A DNA stretch of 64,000 nt from Chamaelirium japonicum (lineage: Eukaryota > Streptophyta > Magnoliopsida > Liliales > Melanthiaceae): NCBI GenBank assembly GCA_947650365.1, contig OX393549.1:87255703-87319702 (forward strand), read 5' to 3'. The notes beneath the pieces were generated by a model that made no database searches, was not told the origin of the DNA, and was given only the letters and a program-made list of their open reading frames with translations. A program made the position numbers and the translations under genes. Shown here piece by piece: positions 37,966 through 51,800 of the stretch. Positions within the stretch are counted from its first letter, which is position 1, and each line of letters starts with the position of its first letter.

Positions 37966-38215
37966 TAACAGATGTCCATAGATTGTTTGTCCACACGCTC
38001 AGATTCATAGATGCTCGGGTTGCAGGAGTTCCGACACCGAGCTCTATGAAGGGTACCCTACCGAAGGCCGCCTTTTCCCTTTTAGCCCGCTGGGAGGCTC
38101 AATGCGAGCGGAGGAAGAGAGGGGGCGAGAGCCAAAACCGAAGCCCTCTCTCCCTCTCCTTGGTCAGAAGCCCTAGAAATCCAGAATTGAAACCCTAGAT
38201 CTCGCCGGGAGTTTG

Positions 38216-38813
38216 ATGCGACGGCCGAATGCTCGACCCCAGGCGTCAGATCCCGGTCCGGCGAGCAGGATGAACGCATCGTCGAAGCTCCAGCTACGCC
38301 TCCCCGCCGCCCGGTTCTTCCCCTTCCCTCGGATCCCGACGCCGAGCCCCAAGCACGCCGGCGGGGGCCTCTGGATCTTCCTTGCTGCAGCGGCGGTCGC
38401 CGGGCTTCTCTACCTGTTCATCGTATCAAGAAGCCCTGCTGCTTCGGACTTTGGGATTATCATAGATGGTGGGAGCACCGGGACCCGGATCCATGTGTTT
38501 GGGTACAGAAATGGCCGGGGAGCGATGCCCGTGCTCGACTTTGGGCTGACGGCTGCGATGAAGGTGAGCCCGGGGCTGAGTTCTTACTCGATAGATCCCG
38601 AAGGTGCCGGGGAGTCATTGGAGGAGTTGCTTGAGTTTGGGAAGGGGAGAGTGCCGAGGGATCGGTGGGATGCTACCGAAATTAGGCTAATGGCGACTGC
38701 AGGCTTGCGGTTACTTGATGTCGGAGTCGCAGAGAGGATACTGGAGTCTTGCAGGAAGGTTCTGAGGTCCTCGGGATTCCGCTTCCAAGATGATTGGGCC
38801 ACTGTGATCTCAG
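38216..38813 (+). CDS. Apyrase exon 1
   Basis: 598 nt from ATG (38216) to the first base of Gly200. A TTG codon directly before the ATG is not needed. It ends GTGATCTCAG and is followed by GCAGGT. The next GT, four bases on, would break the frame at exon 2, so the GC donor is preferred. Confidence 0.88.
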
Positions 38814-41800
38814 GCAGGTGATTTAGGTGTTTGTGTTCTTCAATTATTCCCTTGTTAGGCTACTTTTTGGGTTCTCATCACCGACAACTGAGAATTTGGT
38901 TGGAACTTCTGAAAGATGGAAGTTTTGAGTATAATTTGCTGGCGCTGGAACGTGGGAATCAGCATTTTCATCCATTTTGTTGTTTTCATTCTAGTGAAAA
39001 TGTTAGCTTTCATCAGAAGTGCCGCACCATGGCAATGGGTTGTGGGTTAGTGGTCTACTATGTTCACTGATGCTAATCATGCTTTACAAAGATTTTCTTC
39101 TGCTTGTAGGCTTGTAGCCTTGTAGTCTGTAGCTATTAGTGGAACAAGAAGTTTAAGGTGGATTGGATATATGAAAGCAAATTTGCATCGCTTTGGGGAT
39201 ATTGAACAACTCGTAGTTCCCAGAATGTTGTCATCGAATTAGATGATGACTTCTATGATTGATGATGGTTTTGTTATTAAGACCTTCACATATTTAGGCT
39301 CATTTCCTACCATTTTTTAAGTAGTGGAGTTGTAAACAACCAATGTTCCTTATCTGGAAGAACTGGGCCATGCCCTTCTCATACTTTTTGATCAGAGGAG
39401 CACTTCTCGAGAGTTGCATTTCTTGCTTCTTCAACACTAGGAATCCATTCACTTCCTCCCATATAACACTAGTTGCTTGCTCTTTTGTTCCAACTACTTG
39501 ATTATTGCTTTGAGTATCTTGCATCATTTTGTTTGAAAGAACTGCGCGATGTTTCTATGTTTATGCCTTTGACCATAGGTCTACATGACTACTGATTGGG
39601 CTTAGTTTAAAACGTCAGTAGTTCCAGAATGCTTCAAAATTCAAATGTTCTTTAAAATGTCAATTGAACCAAAAGTAATTGATGTTAGCCTCTACATGCC
39701 CTTTTTTTGGGGTAGGATAGCCATAGGCAATTTCGTTGGTCGTGATCACCATTACCAAACTTGGCCCCTCTCCTTTTTGAGAAGGCAATCAGGAACAGAA
39801 AAGAGGAAGTCCAAGCAGAATTACACCTTTTGACCATAGCATAAATTTCTAATCAATGGGCACTATCATTCGAATGAAGATGTTCCTAGGAGATTCTCTA
39901 TGAACCCTGCAAATCGTTGACCTTGCACCTTGATAGTGAATTTGCTCATTTGCAAGTCATGATATGGATAATACAACAATTGGATGAGCTGACTATTTCA
40001 CAACTGCGGACTTGTCATCTGCAGGGCGAAGGTTAGATTATACATTAAGCAGTCAGAGCTTAGGTATCATGACAAATGTCCTTTGTGTTTGTTGGGGGTG
40101 GGGGTATAAATAGCCATAGGCCATATCCTTTGTCATGATCATCGTTACAGAACTTGGCCCCTCTCCTTTTGGAGAAAGGGAGATCAGAAATGGAGGAGAG
40201 GAAGTCCAAGCATCGATGGGCACAATCATTCAAGTAATGGTGTGAATAGGATTTTCCATGAGCCTGCCTATTTGTCAACCTTCCACCTTTTCTAGTGAAT
40301 TTGCTCATTAGCAAGTCATGTATCAATTATACAAGCATTGGAGACAGATATTTGATCATAAATTAAGCTGTCAGAATTTAGCTGTCATGACAAATTTGGG
40401 CTACTTCATGAGGGGATTGTTTCTAATAGCAAGTGAACAATTAGGATTTGATGTTTAATGCTGAATAGAGATTCATCAAATTAAGTGTGCAAATAAAGAA
40501 GATATAGTTCTTGTTGACGAGACATAGAACATGCATACCAAATTCAGTAAAAAAATATTTTTTGCCTATGCTAAATAATATGCTTAATTCTTAGGAGGGC
40601 ATTTTGACAAGGATTAATCATCGCCATTTGATTTCCATTAGAAATGATGTTTCCACATTGTTGTAGCATGTGTGGCATATCCTTTTATATATAGAGGAAA
40701 AGAAATAGTAAAGGGAAAGATTATCCTGCTTTAGTGTATACTAGGGAAATATTATGACACATTATGTGTCAAAGTAGTTATGATTATGAAGTTGGTGGAT
40801 AAAAATCTTCTTGGACATTTTATGCACTGTAGCTTTGTGGGATAGCTGTTGATTACTTTCGAACATTGGAAGCTCAGTTGGAAGATAGTGGTAATTGATA
40901 ATAGGATATGTAACTGCATCTGTCGTTGAGCTATATTCTCTAGGTTATTGGTTATGATTATACTCTTGACCAATGGTTCAAAGCTCAGTATTTTTGATGC
41001 CATTACAATACCTTTGATGAATTGGATTGAAGGCCTTGGAGTGGCCATTCTGTCAGGTTAAATGACATCTTCCTGCCAGATGCATTGACTTGAACTTTTT
41101 ACTTAATGTAAATCATTGTCTACTGTTCATGTGTGAAGTCTTTCCTGATTGGTGAAGTGCAGTTGGAAGTCTTCAAGATGGCCTGCTCCTGCTTCCTTCA
41201 GAATAGCTACTACAGTTTTGATAGTCCCTAGGAATGGTATTTATACTGATTTTGGAAGTCTACAAGATGGCCTGCTCCTGCTTCCTTTAGAATAGCTACT
41301 ACAGTTTTGATAGTCCCTAGGAATGGTATTTATACTGATTTTTGAATAGTTATTAAATTTCTTCCTAATGGTCAGCTCATGTCAGATGAACTTAAAAATA
41401 TTATTGGAACGTCAGATGGACTTGAAAGTATTATTGTACTTCGATTTTAAACTATGGTTATTTCCATTACTATTTCTCATTATAGGATATATAGCTGTTG
41501 GTAATAGGTATGGTAATTTTTTTTTCAGGCTCAGATGAAGGCATTTATGCATGGGTTGCTGCAAATTATGCCCTTGGTACTTTAGGAAGTGATCCTCAGA
41601 AAACCACTGGGATTTTTGAACTTGGTGGGGCTTCTGCTCAGGTTTTATTCTCCATTCAATAATCATATCTTAATGATTTGTTTCCAGTGCAGAGTCCCTC
41701 TACCGAAGTTGTAGTTACTTATTGATGTGATTGTTTCAAGTATTGGTGTGATCTGGTCCATTTCTCTTATTTTGGCACAACCTATAATAAAGTTGCACAT

Positions 41801-43586
41801 AGATATGATTGCATGGATCATTCTAATTTCTAACTTAAATTATACTGACTGAAGTTGGGTAAGTCGATGAACACAAACTACAGCTGATTGCATAACAATT
41901 TAGTGGAATGTAGGCACACAATATATTTTCCTTTCATGTGAAGTATAAGGCAGTTTAGTGATGCTTATGTTCCTGGTGAGTGGTTGTTGCTGGAGTACCA
42001 GAGTAGGGTGGCACTGCCGCACTATACAAATTCCATTTTATTGAACTCAGCTTCATCTGTCAAGGCGAATATGCATTTTATCTTGGTATAGTTAGCAAAA
42101 CTAAATGCTTTCTTCTCTTGTTGTCTAAGTAGCATTTTTCATAAAGTATCTTGGTATGATTAACCAAACTAGATGCTCCAAACTAAATGATGGATATCAC
42201 TCCATCGAAAGAAACAAATCCAAACGTTTGGATTAATGCTGTGCTATTGCTGCCGGTGTACTATCTATGGTTGGGATTTCCTTATTCACGACATTGCGAC
42301 TCCCATAAACGTAAATGCAAACATGTGCGTTGAAGGATCCCTATCAATAGAAGAAATCAATGGCCAGTTGTAGCCTGTTACACGTTTGTGCTGGGATCCA
42401 CTTGGGCTTGGTTTTAGATAAAACAACAAATCCCATCTTGGCGAAAATTCGAGCCACTGCTATTATTAAGCCTTTAAGAAGAACTCTTAGGATATTGATC
42501 AAGCCAAAGCAATGGCCGAACAACTGGAACTGTATTAGCCATCATATCAGCCAGGGCCATCTCAACGTAAGCTATGCAGTCAAAATCAATAGTTGGCCAA
42601 GGGCCGACTAGGACTAGTCGGGACTAATTCGTGACTAGTCGGTCAAAACTTATTATAACCCCTTCCCCCTCTATAAACATATATGATACATGAACTAGCA
42701 TAAATGTCAATAAGTATATGATATTAGTCGGTCAATAACAATCAAGGTTTAAAATCACGGTATCGGTCGCGGTATCGGTCGGCCCCGAACCGGTATGTAC
42801 CGGTACCGGCCGATACGGACCGATACCGGTTGAGAAAAAAAACCTGAAAAAAACCCAAAAACCAAAAAAAAAAAATAAATTTAACCTGTCGGTACCAGTC
42901 CGTACCGGCCTATACCGGCCTGAACCGGCCGATACGGACCGGTACGTACCGGTACCGGCCGATACGGGCCAGGTATCGGGATCGGATGCAGTACCGGTCT
43001 CGAACCGGCCAAAACCGGTACGTACCGGTATCGGCCGAGATTTAAAACCCTGATAACAATGCATTCCTTCATACTTCACAGTATGGGTATAAATATATAA
43101 GTAACATAACACAGTTGTATTGACTTCATAACCATGTCAGAAGACTCAGAACTAAGAATTCATCACAATATTTGTTTGCTGAAGTTTAATCTGTGAACAA
43201 TCCTAATTTTGATTATAGGGTTATATGGATATCAACAAATAAACAATAATTATTTGTCTATGTTTTTATCTCAGATTCTCAACAGATGATTATAGGGAAG
43301 ACTGAAGAGTCATAGTTGGGACTCAAGACTTCGTGGCAATTCAAAAAAATCCAAACAAAATTACTTGTAGAGACTACTTGCAAAAAAAAAAAAAAATTGC
43401 TTATAGAATGCTGCCTGGGGACTAGTCCTAATCGCTAGTCAGGATTCTACCCAGCTATGAAAGAATCGGAATTAGTCGGTCGGCAAAATGCCGCCTAGGG
43501 GACTAGTCACCGACTAGTTTCGATTTTGATAGCATAGAACATACGTTGAGGCCTAAGGCAAAACTTTAAACGAGGCCTACTTACTT

Positions 43587-43664
<78 letters not shown>

Positions 43665-46600
43665 CCTTTAGGCTATGCACTTCACACAATCACAAATTGA
43701 GAGGCTTCAATGTAGTTTTAGAGAGACAAAAGGGATTGGGGTTGCACATGTTTCTTTTATAGCACAACTATACACAGACCACCAGTTTCTTGAGAGAGAA
43801 CTCAAAGAAGAGAAGAGGAACAACCACTCAACGGATTCATGATTCAGAGTCATTGATCCAGCCCCTATGTGCTCCCTTAGATGAGAGCTCACTCCAACCC
43901 AAATAACCAGAGAGAAATCAAAACCCACCCCTATCCAGGGTCGGCTCGATACAAGTCGAGGCCTAAGGCGAAAGCACAAAATAAGTTTTTTTGATACTTA
44001 ATTATAAATAATATTAATTAATTTGCTATATAGTAGAAAGTTTTTATTTTTTATGGGGCCTTAGTGTTTTATTTTATATCGGGTCGTAGTCTATTTAAGT
44101 GGGTTTGGGGCCATGTTTTCATACGAGACCTTAGGCTATTCAAATGGTTTTGGGCTTTGAAGTCCTTTTTGTTACATGGGGCCTAAGGCGATCGCTTTAA
44201 TGGCCTTATGGTTGAACCGGCCCTGATATCAGCCGTACTATCTATTATGTAGTGCCAACTTTCTTCAAAATAACCACATCGTCACTGATAATATTCCGGA
44301 ACAAAGTGAAACTGAACGTCGATAAGGTTGGTCCATACACGATGAACTTGAATCTTCGGCAAGTGAATGCTGTTCTGACTATCAAAGTAGATATCAACAT
44401 GCCATTTCGAGCCGAAGTGTCTTCTTCCCAGCCTCAGTAACGCTGTAACAGTCATATACTGTGCCTCAGTCCTAGACAAAGCAATCGGGTTGTAACATCG
44501 ACCTCCAACTGATCGGGTTGTAACATCTCTACTCTTTTACTGAACTGATAAGTGCACTCCCCTTTCGAAGTATGCATTCTCTACCTATTGCTAGTTGTGC
44601 TCCATTTATGAGAAAGAGAGCATTTAATGCAGTTCTATATGTTGCATTAACTCCATTTGAATGATCCACTCTAACCCTCTCGTTTAAGAAATGCGCTCTA
44701 TTTCTTTCACACTTTAAAACACTATTTGGAGAGAGGTTGTAACAGAGATGTGACTAATAAAAATGAAATGTATTTAAAATCCTATAACTGAACTAATAAA
44801 TGACATGTAATTGCAAGTGCCTACTACAAGTAGGCAGTAGCCTTGAATTGAAGGTGAAAGCTTATCTTCAATGCAAAGGATGACATTTACTTGATTTTGT
44901 AGCCATGTCAAGACACATTTCCTTCACAATACTAGTAACCTTGTGAGTGAATGCTTCTGTTCAAAGCAAACAATGACATTTGCTCAATTTTCTAGTCTTA
45001 AGCATATAGTTTTCATGTATAAAGTTTGTTTTATTAATTCAATTTCAGGTAACCTTCGTTTCCAGTGAACCTCTGCCCCCAGAGTTCTCACATGTGCTGA
45101 AGTTTGGAGGAACTACATATAACCTCTATAGCCACAGCTTTCTTCATCTTGGCCAGGTGATCCTTTCCAACCAATTAAACATTGAGGACTATTATTTCTG
45201 CATATGCTATTAGACTATTACTCCCATTAGATCCATCATTGTTCAATGTCTTCTTAATTTCTTCCTTCGTGGGGCGCGAGGGCTAAGAGGGTGGGTCGGG
45301 GGGTGTTGGGCATTGGAAGAAAAATCTATTGGTAAATTACTTTAACCTGGTTGATATTAAGTTGTGTAGTAGCAACAGCTACAGTAGTCCAGTAATAATT
45401 TCGACGAATAAATGGAGGTACATGACCCCAATTACCTATGCTAGAATCGCACTAGTGTACCTTGCTAAGTTAGAGAAGTCCTCGATCAAAACAACTGAAG
45501 TGGAATGGGCCTCATAAAACACTCTTAAGTCGAACAACTAACTTCTTATCCTTATGATTGCCTTGCAGTGTTTATCTATACCTTTCTTCTGACGTTTGAT
45601 GTATGTAATTGAAGATGCACTTGAACCTTGTAAATCATTCTCATAACTTCAATCGTGTGTAATTTAATCTGTTCATCTTCACAATATATTTAATGAGGAG
45701 GTGTGGTTTTTTATCTTTTAGGGTCTCAAATAAAATGAATTGTATTTCACAACGGGGCGGGCAATGGCCCAAATATATAGAAAATGTGGTGAGTCCACCA
45801 TGTACAAAAGAAAATAGAAAACCTGATCAAGTCTATACAGATATGCATCTACCATTCTCTATTGTTAAGGCTCATAATATTCAGTATGTGCCATGCTCTT
45901 GCAATCCTTGTTAATTGCTTCATCTGCAAATTAACTTGATATATGCAATTCTAGGCTAGTATGCAGGTTAGGAGATGAGCAATCAAATATTCCAATAATA
46001 AAGTAATAATATTCAAATATAAAAAATTATCCTACTCAAATTTTAGTTAGAATCTTCGCTTGTCAACAAGTAACGATTAAATAACTGAAATGGACGTATC
46101 TAGTACCAAACGATTCAAAGTATGAAACTATGAATCTATTATTATCAATGAAGGGCTCTAATGTGCAACATATCAAATAAATAAACAAGGGATGAAGTAC
46201 TGATGAAATAGACAAACCGATCAAGGCGAACAATGATTCAATAGGCTTGAAAAGGGGACCAGGCGAGCCCGTGACGACAACAAGATTGGCAGTCGGTCGG
46301 TGCACTGGGTGGTATCGCTAGGGTGTACCGGCTGGTGGTTCCGGTTAGAGCATCGGTCAAGGGGGGAAGATGGTGATGTGTTGTTTGGATGGGGATGACA
46401 ATGTCGATGTTGCTTTACCCTCGATGTTTACCCGCATAAGAAAAAGCGAAGATTTAGATCAAACTTCGATAGAACAAGGGAGATGTGGCTTTTGCCTATG
46501 ATTTATCTCCCTTACGATCATCTACCATGAACGCTTGAAGCACCATGTTTTAGATTTTCATTCATAAAACATAACATAGCCTCTACAATGATGCTAGTAG

Positions 46601-48770
46601 GGATTTATATAACACCCCCTAATAATCCTAATGACTCCACTAAAAAAAGGCCAAAGTGTCTTTATATGACATGTTTACATGTGGGAAGAAATTAGTCTAA
46701 TAAATAGGATGAAAATGACTGAATAAATTTCAAAATACTAATAGAAAAGCAAACTGGGCCCTACTGGTCATGGGTCAACATGAACATGATAAGACAATTA
46801 GCATGACATTAAGAAAAACCAAGCTTCTAAAAAGCGCTAGTCGGGCGGTGGGGGACTGCCTAGCGCCTAGGCGGTGCCTAGGCGTTTTGACTATTTTTAA
46901 TTATTATTTTGATATTTTATATCACATATGTTTTAAAATTACTATAAATTCAAGATTATCCCAACCATTATTTTAAAGAACAAGTATCAGTTACATAAAT
47001 ATAAATTCAAGACTAACAAGAGCAAAAACAAGCATGTTATTATGAGATAATATGCATGATTTTAGTACAATTCAAACCATAAATTCGACCACCTAGGCGG
47101 CGCCTAGGCGTTTTGACTATTTTTAATTATTTTAATTATTATTTTAATATTATATGTAACACATATGTTTTAAAATTACTATCAATTCAAGATTATTCTA
47201 ACCATTATTTTAAAGAACGAATATCATTTACATAAATATAAATTCAAGATTAATAAGAACAAAAACAAGCATGATATTATGAGATAATATGCATGATTTT
47301 AGTAAAATTCAAACCATAATTTAAGATTACTAACAACAAAAGGAAACATGATATATCGATAAAGAATCCAAGATTCTAGTACAATCCAAAATAAAAAGTC
47401 ACAAAATAGTGAAATAGATCATCATTTCTCCTATAGGCTACAGTACTAGACTCCTAGTACTCTTCTTCGCCATATCCCTCCCAGACTCTCTCTTCATTAG
47501 ATTTAAATTCCACCCCATTATCACACTCTTCGTCTGTCTCCTCATCCGATACAAAATATTCTTCGTGAAATTCTCCAACTTCACGGGGTGAAGAGCTACC
47601 ACTGAAAAACACTCTGTAGCTAGATTTTACAAGTGTTGCACTCTTACTAACAAGGGATGTTGGAATGATCCAGATGACCTATCAATGAGAAGATCAAATT
47701 ATTAGTTATTCGTTATTGAATAATTGTTCAAAAGCTAAAAGTTTTCTTTTTTGTATTGAATAATATAATTGATAATGTACAACAAATCTTAACTACTTAA
47801 CGTGTCGGAAATAATCTTAACTGTTTAAAGTTGCTAACCCAGAGTAGCCATCGAGACTCATATTTGCATCGTAAGATAGTTGAATGTAAACCTAGCTTGA
47901 ACAACTACATTAAATTAAGCCCTACATCTTATATTCAGAGTTCTGTATGGTTGGATGTTTGACACCGTTGTAAGTTTGTTTGATGACGACCTTATATGTT
48001 TGTTAGAGAAAACCTGTGAAGCATGGATACCTCGGAGGCTCCCATGGCAGTGTCGGACACGAACACGGCCCGAACACTATACCTTTTTTGCCCGAACACG
48101 GCCTGGACACATGAGTGTAATTCAACATGAAGCGTTTGCCCCAAGGTTTAAAGGAAGATCCCATGATCCCTGGTTTCGATCAGTCCAAAGGAGGAGAGAC
48201 GAGAAAAGAAAAAAAAACATACATGCCACTACTTTCGTTGCTCGATCATCGTCGTTGCCAGATCGTCGTCTCCTTCGCTAATTGTTGCCTCATCGGCCCC
48301 GTCCCCGTCCCCCTCCTGGCCGCTCTTCGTCTCTATGTTTGAGAAGAGCTCGATATTCAACCCGAGGGTTTTAAGCCGAATGGTCAACAAGAATGGCGTG
48401 GTATCCAACACATCGTCCCTTTACCTGCTAGCCATGGCTGATGTGATTCACAGATCGAGGCTGGGCCAATAGACGACTGTGATCCTATAGGCGTAGATTC
48501 TCTGAGGTTAGATAGGTTGAAGTTAAAACTGAATCACAACCGTTCTTTTGCATGCCATTTGGTGCTCAATGCGATTCGTCGGTCGGACTGGGTGTAACAG
48601 ATGATTGTGACCCAGTTTTGGCTTTAACCTACTTGATCCCCCGTTCTCTTCTCTCGTATGGTGGCACGCGGGCGGCAAGGAAGAGGATTGGAGAGGCGAG
48701 ACCCTCCGCCTAGTTTCACCCTGAAGCTCATCGCTTGTAGTTGCCTTAAGACCCTCTGCCAGACAAGATC

Positions 48771-48810
<40 letters not shown>

Positions 48811-51800
48811 TCGTATCCTTGCTGTGTCCGTGTCCTACTTTTTTAGGATTTGCTGTGTCCCGTGTCCATACTTTATAGGAGAAAACTCATATTCAGTAAG
48901 ACTTTCATCCAATATTTTGACCAAAAATATCTTATCTAAGGGCACATTTGGTTCCTATGCAATTGAGTTGTTTTTCCAATTGGACATGTGCACTCAATTT
49001 AAAGTTGTTTGGTTAAAGGAGTGTGACCTATGCAAACAGATGCACATGTTCACTATTTATGTATAAAAAGTTGTGCAATTGAAAACATACCTGTTTAGGT
49101 GGAACTATTTGCATAGGCCACATCTTCAAATAGATACACGTTCAACAACTACACGAGAACCAAACATGCCCATACTTAGTGGTGCAACTCAGGTCGGTTG
49201 GTTTGAGTTTGACCCAACCCGAACCCAAACTAAACTACTTTTGTTCTACCATTTCGTAACCATAACCAACCCAACTTGGGAATAGATCCGAACCAAGTTG
49301 ACCATCACAAGGTTGAGTTGGATTTGGTTGGTTCTCAGGTTGAGAGCAGGGATTAGATTAGATAAAAATAACAGAGCAAAGTTGGTTACATAAGGAGGCT
49401 TGGTTAAAAATTTCTATGGAAAAAACTTTCTAGTCGTAATTACTTAAAAAATTAAGGCCAGGTTTGTATTCTCCTGCAGTAAAGTATATTTAGGTAAAAT
49501 TTTAAAATTATCAAAATGTGAATAGTTCGAGTCCTATTGCAATTCATGTACAACTTTCACCCAAGCAATATGGATGCCTCTGGTTTGTAGAATTATCATC
49601 CATCTGCATTCAATTCCTTGTGGGAAATACAAACAAGGCCTAGAAGGAAAGATGATTCTTTAATATGACCTAAAAAAATGAGGGTAATGTAGACAACGGA
49701 TTGTCGGAAACCCGGGATGAGATACCAACATGAAGAGTAATAACAATAGGTGTTCTTCATCCATTGGCATGGTTAATATTGCTGTAAATGGGTTGCAGTG
49801 TAGAGCGAACGAATAAAAGAAATCGGTCTTTACTCAAAATTGTCTATGACATTGTGCTACAATTTCTTCATTAAATATAGCAAAATAAAAGCATCATCTA
49901 CAAAGATGAATGTAACATTCCATTACAAATACCAAAGATAAAAAAATTCCAAATTGCTCTTTTTTTTTTCCTATTCTATTTGATCAAATTGGAGTCATGG
50001 CTATTTTACCATGCTTGCTTGGATGCATAATTAGACAAATGATAAATGTGTGAAATTCCATGGTGTCATTGTATTTAAGAAAAAGGATTTGATGATTAAT
50101 TTATAATATGGCTCCTCAACTGTCAAACCTGCTTTATATGGTAAAAATTGATGGAAAATGATATAAGGATGCATCAAATCTCTTTAACTATATTATAATG
50201 TTTGGGCTATGTGGAAGATACAACAATTCAATGAGAGATCAGTCTCTAAGTTGGAGATCACTGAGTTGTGTGGAGCTTGATGGTTGGTAGCATGTCGGAG
50301 GAGATTCCAAAGGGCCTTTTCAGATGGCGTTAAGAGCATGAAGGGCTTGAGCTTGGTGCGCCAGAGGTGTCCTAGGGATTAAGAGGGACGATTACCCCAG
50401 ACCCGATTTTTTTTTCAATTGATGTGACTTGCATTTCAAAGGATGAAGAATCGGCGACCGAAGGTGAACGTTTTTTCGGCATCCCTACGATTTTGGGAGT
50501 ATTTTCGATATTATTTTTCTTGGTTCTATGTAAACTCTAACTGTAGGGGGTATATATATGGCTATCCATCGGGACCTGTAAATCTGTAATCTCTGTATCG
50601 TCTTTTCTTTTTCGCTTCGAAGCATAGTGGAATCATTGTGAGGGGTGGAAGTACCATAGATATGAGGGAATCAGATGCAGAACCGACTTCTGAGGTGGTG
50701 TTTTTCTTTCCTGGTAAATCTTTGTGTTTCTTGTTTGCTTATGTGCTTGATTTTTTTTTTCTAGATTGCCGTTTTGTGTCATGGGGGGAATTCTGGTACC
50801 CTTCAGTGCCATCATGGCATGTGCGATATGGTGGGTTTCAGACTACCAGGTAGACCTGTTAATGACCATATTTTTAAATTCGATGATCCGATAATGGTCT
50901 AAATTCGGTAACCCATTTACTTAACAAATCGGATATGGATCGAGGCCAATTCGATCCGTTAAGAACCCTATCCAACAATCTATAACACACAATATATTAT
51001 CTTTTGTTAATCGTTAGATTATATTGCTTTAGATCTAAGGATCTTGATAGGGACATCACTATAGCCCCATCGAGTTTTAGAGTGTACCGGTGCAGGCGAC
51101 AGAGGGCCACAACCCTCTCTCTTTGGCTCGGGGACTAGCCCGAGTCAATGTTCTAAAAAGCGCTAGACGCTAGTCGGGCGGTGGGGGACCTTCTGGCGCC
51201 TAGGCGTTTTTTTTTTATTTTTTATTTTGATATTATATATAATATATATATTTTAAAACTTACTATAAATTCAAGATTATCCTAAATATTATTTTAAAGA
51301 GCATGTATCATTTATACTATGCTATCAAAGTCGGGACTAGTCGGCGACTAGTCCCCGACTAGTCCCTGGGCGGTATTTTGCCGACCGATTAATTTTGATT
51401 CCGTCATTGCTGGGCGGAATCCCGACTAGTCCCCGACTAACGATTGCCGACTAGTCCCCAGGTAGCATTCTGCAAGCAAATTATTTTTTTGAAAGGAGTT
51501 CGCGCAAACAATTTTGTTTGGATTTTTTACATTGGCTCAAAGTCTTGAGTCGCAAGACTCACAACTATGGCTCTTCCCTGTAATCATCTGTTGAGCACCT
51601 GAGAATCTCAGATAAAAACATAGACAAATAATTAGTTTATTTGTTGATATCCATATAGCCCTATAATCAAAATTGGGGTTGTTCACTGATTAAACATCAT
51701 CAAACAAATATTGTGATGAATTCTTAGTTCTGAGTCTTTTGACATGGGCATGAAGCCAATACAACTGTGTTATGTTAGACTATTACATATGTATTTATAC

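Larger units (their letters stand above)
38814..41528 (+). other. Apyrase intron 1 (candidate GC-AG)
   Basis: 2715 bp. It contains a diverged direct repeat (about 39700-39990 versus 40090-40330) and an 89-bp tandem duplication (41165-41342). Ends TTTTTCAG. Confidence 0.75.
41642..45048 (+). other. Apyrase intron 2 (3.4 kb)
   Basis: Contains nested hAT-like elements (42572-43537 with 42743-43052 inside), a very long (GA)n tract and a CAGGGTCGG TIR element (43936-44225). Remaining sequence is unassigned. Confidence 0.85.

Noticed and set aside
38818-38821. GT four bases downstream as the apyrase exon 1 donor
   Set aside because: Would add four bases, break the frame and place a stop right after the exon 2 acceptor; the GC donor restores the ACR3 motif.
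42732-43112. 126-codon minus-strand frame rich in RPVPVRTG
   Set aside because: It is the ACCGGTACC repeat element read as protein.
43936-44225. 8-bp target-site duplication for the CAGGGTCGG element
   Set aside because: The flanks CCCCTATC and ATATCAGC do not match, so only the inverted ends support it.
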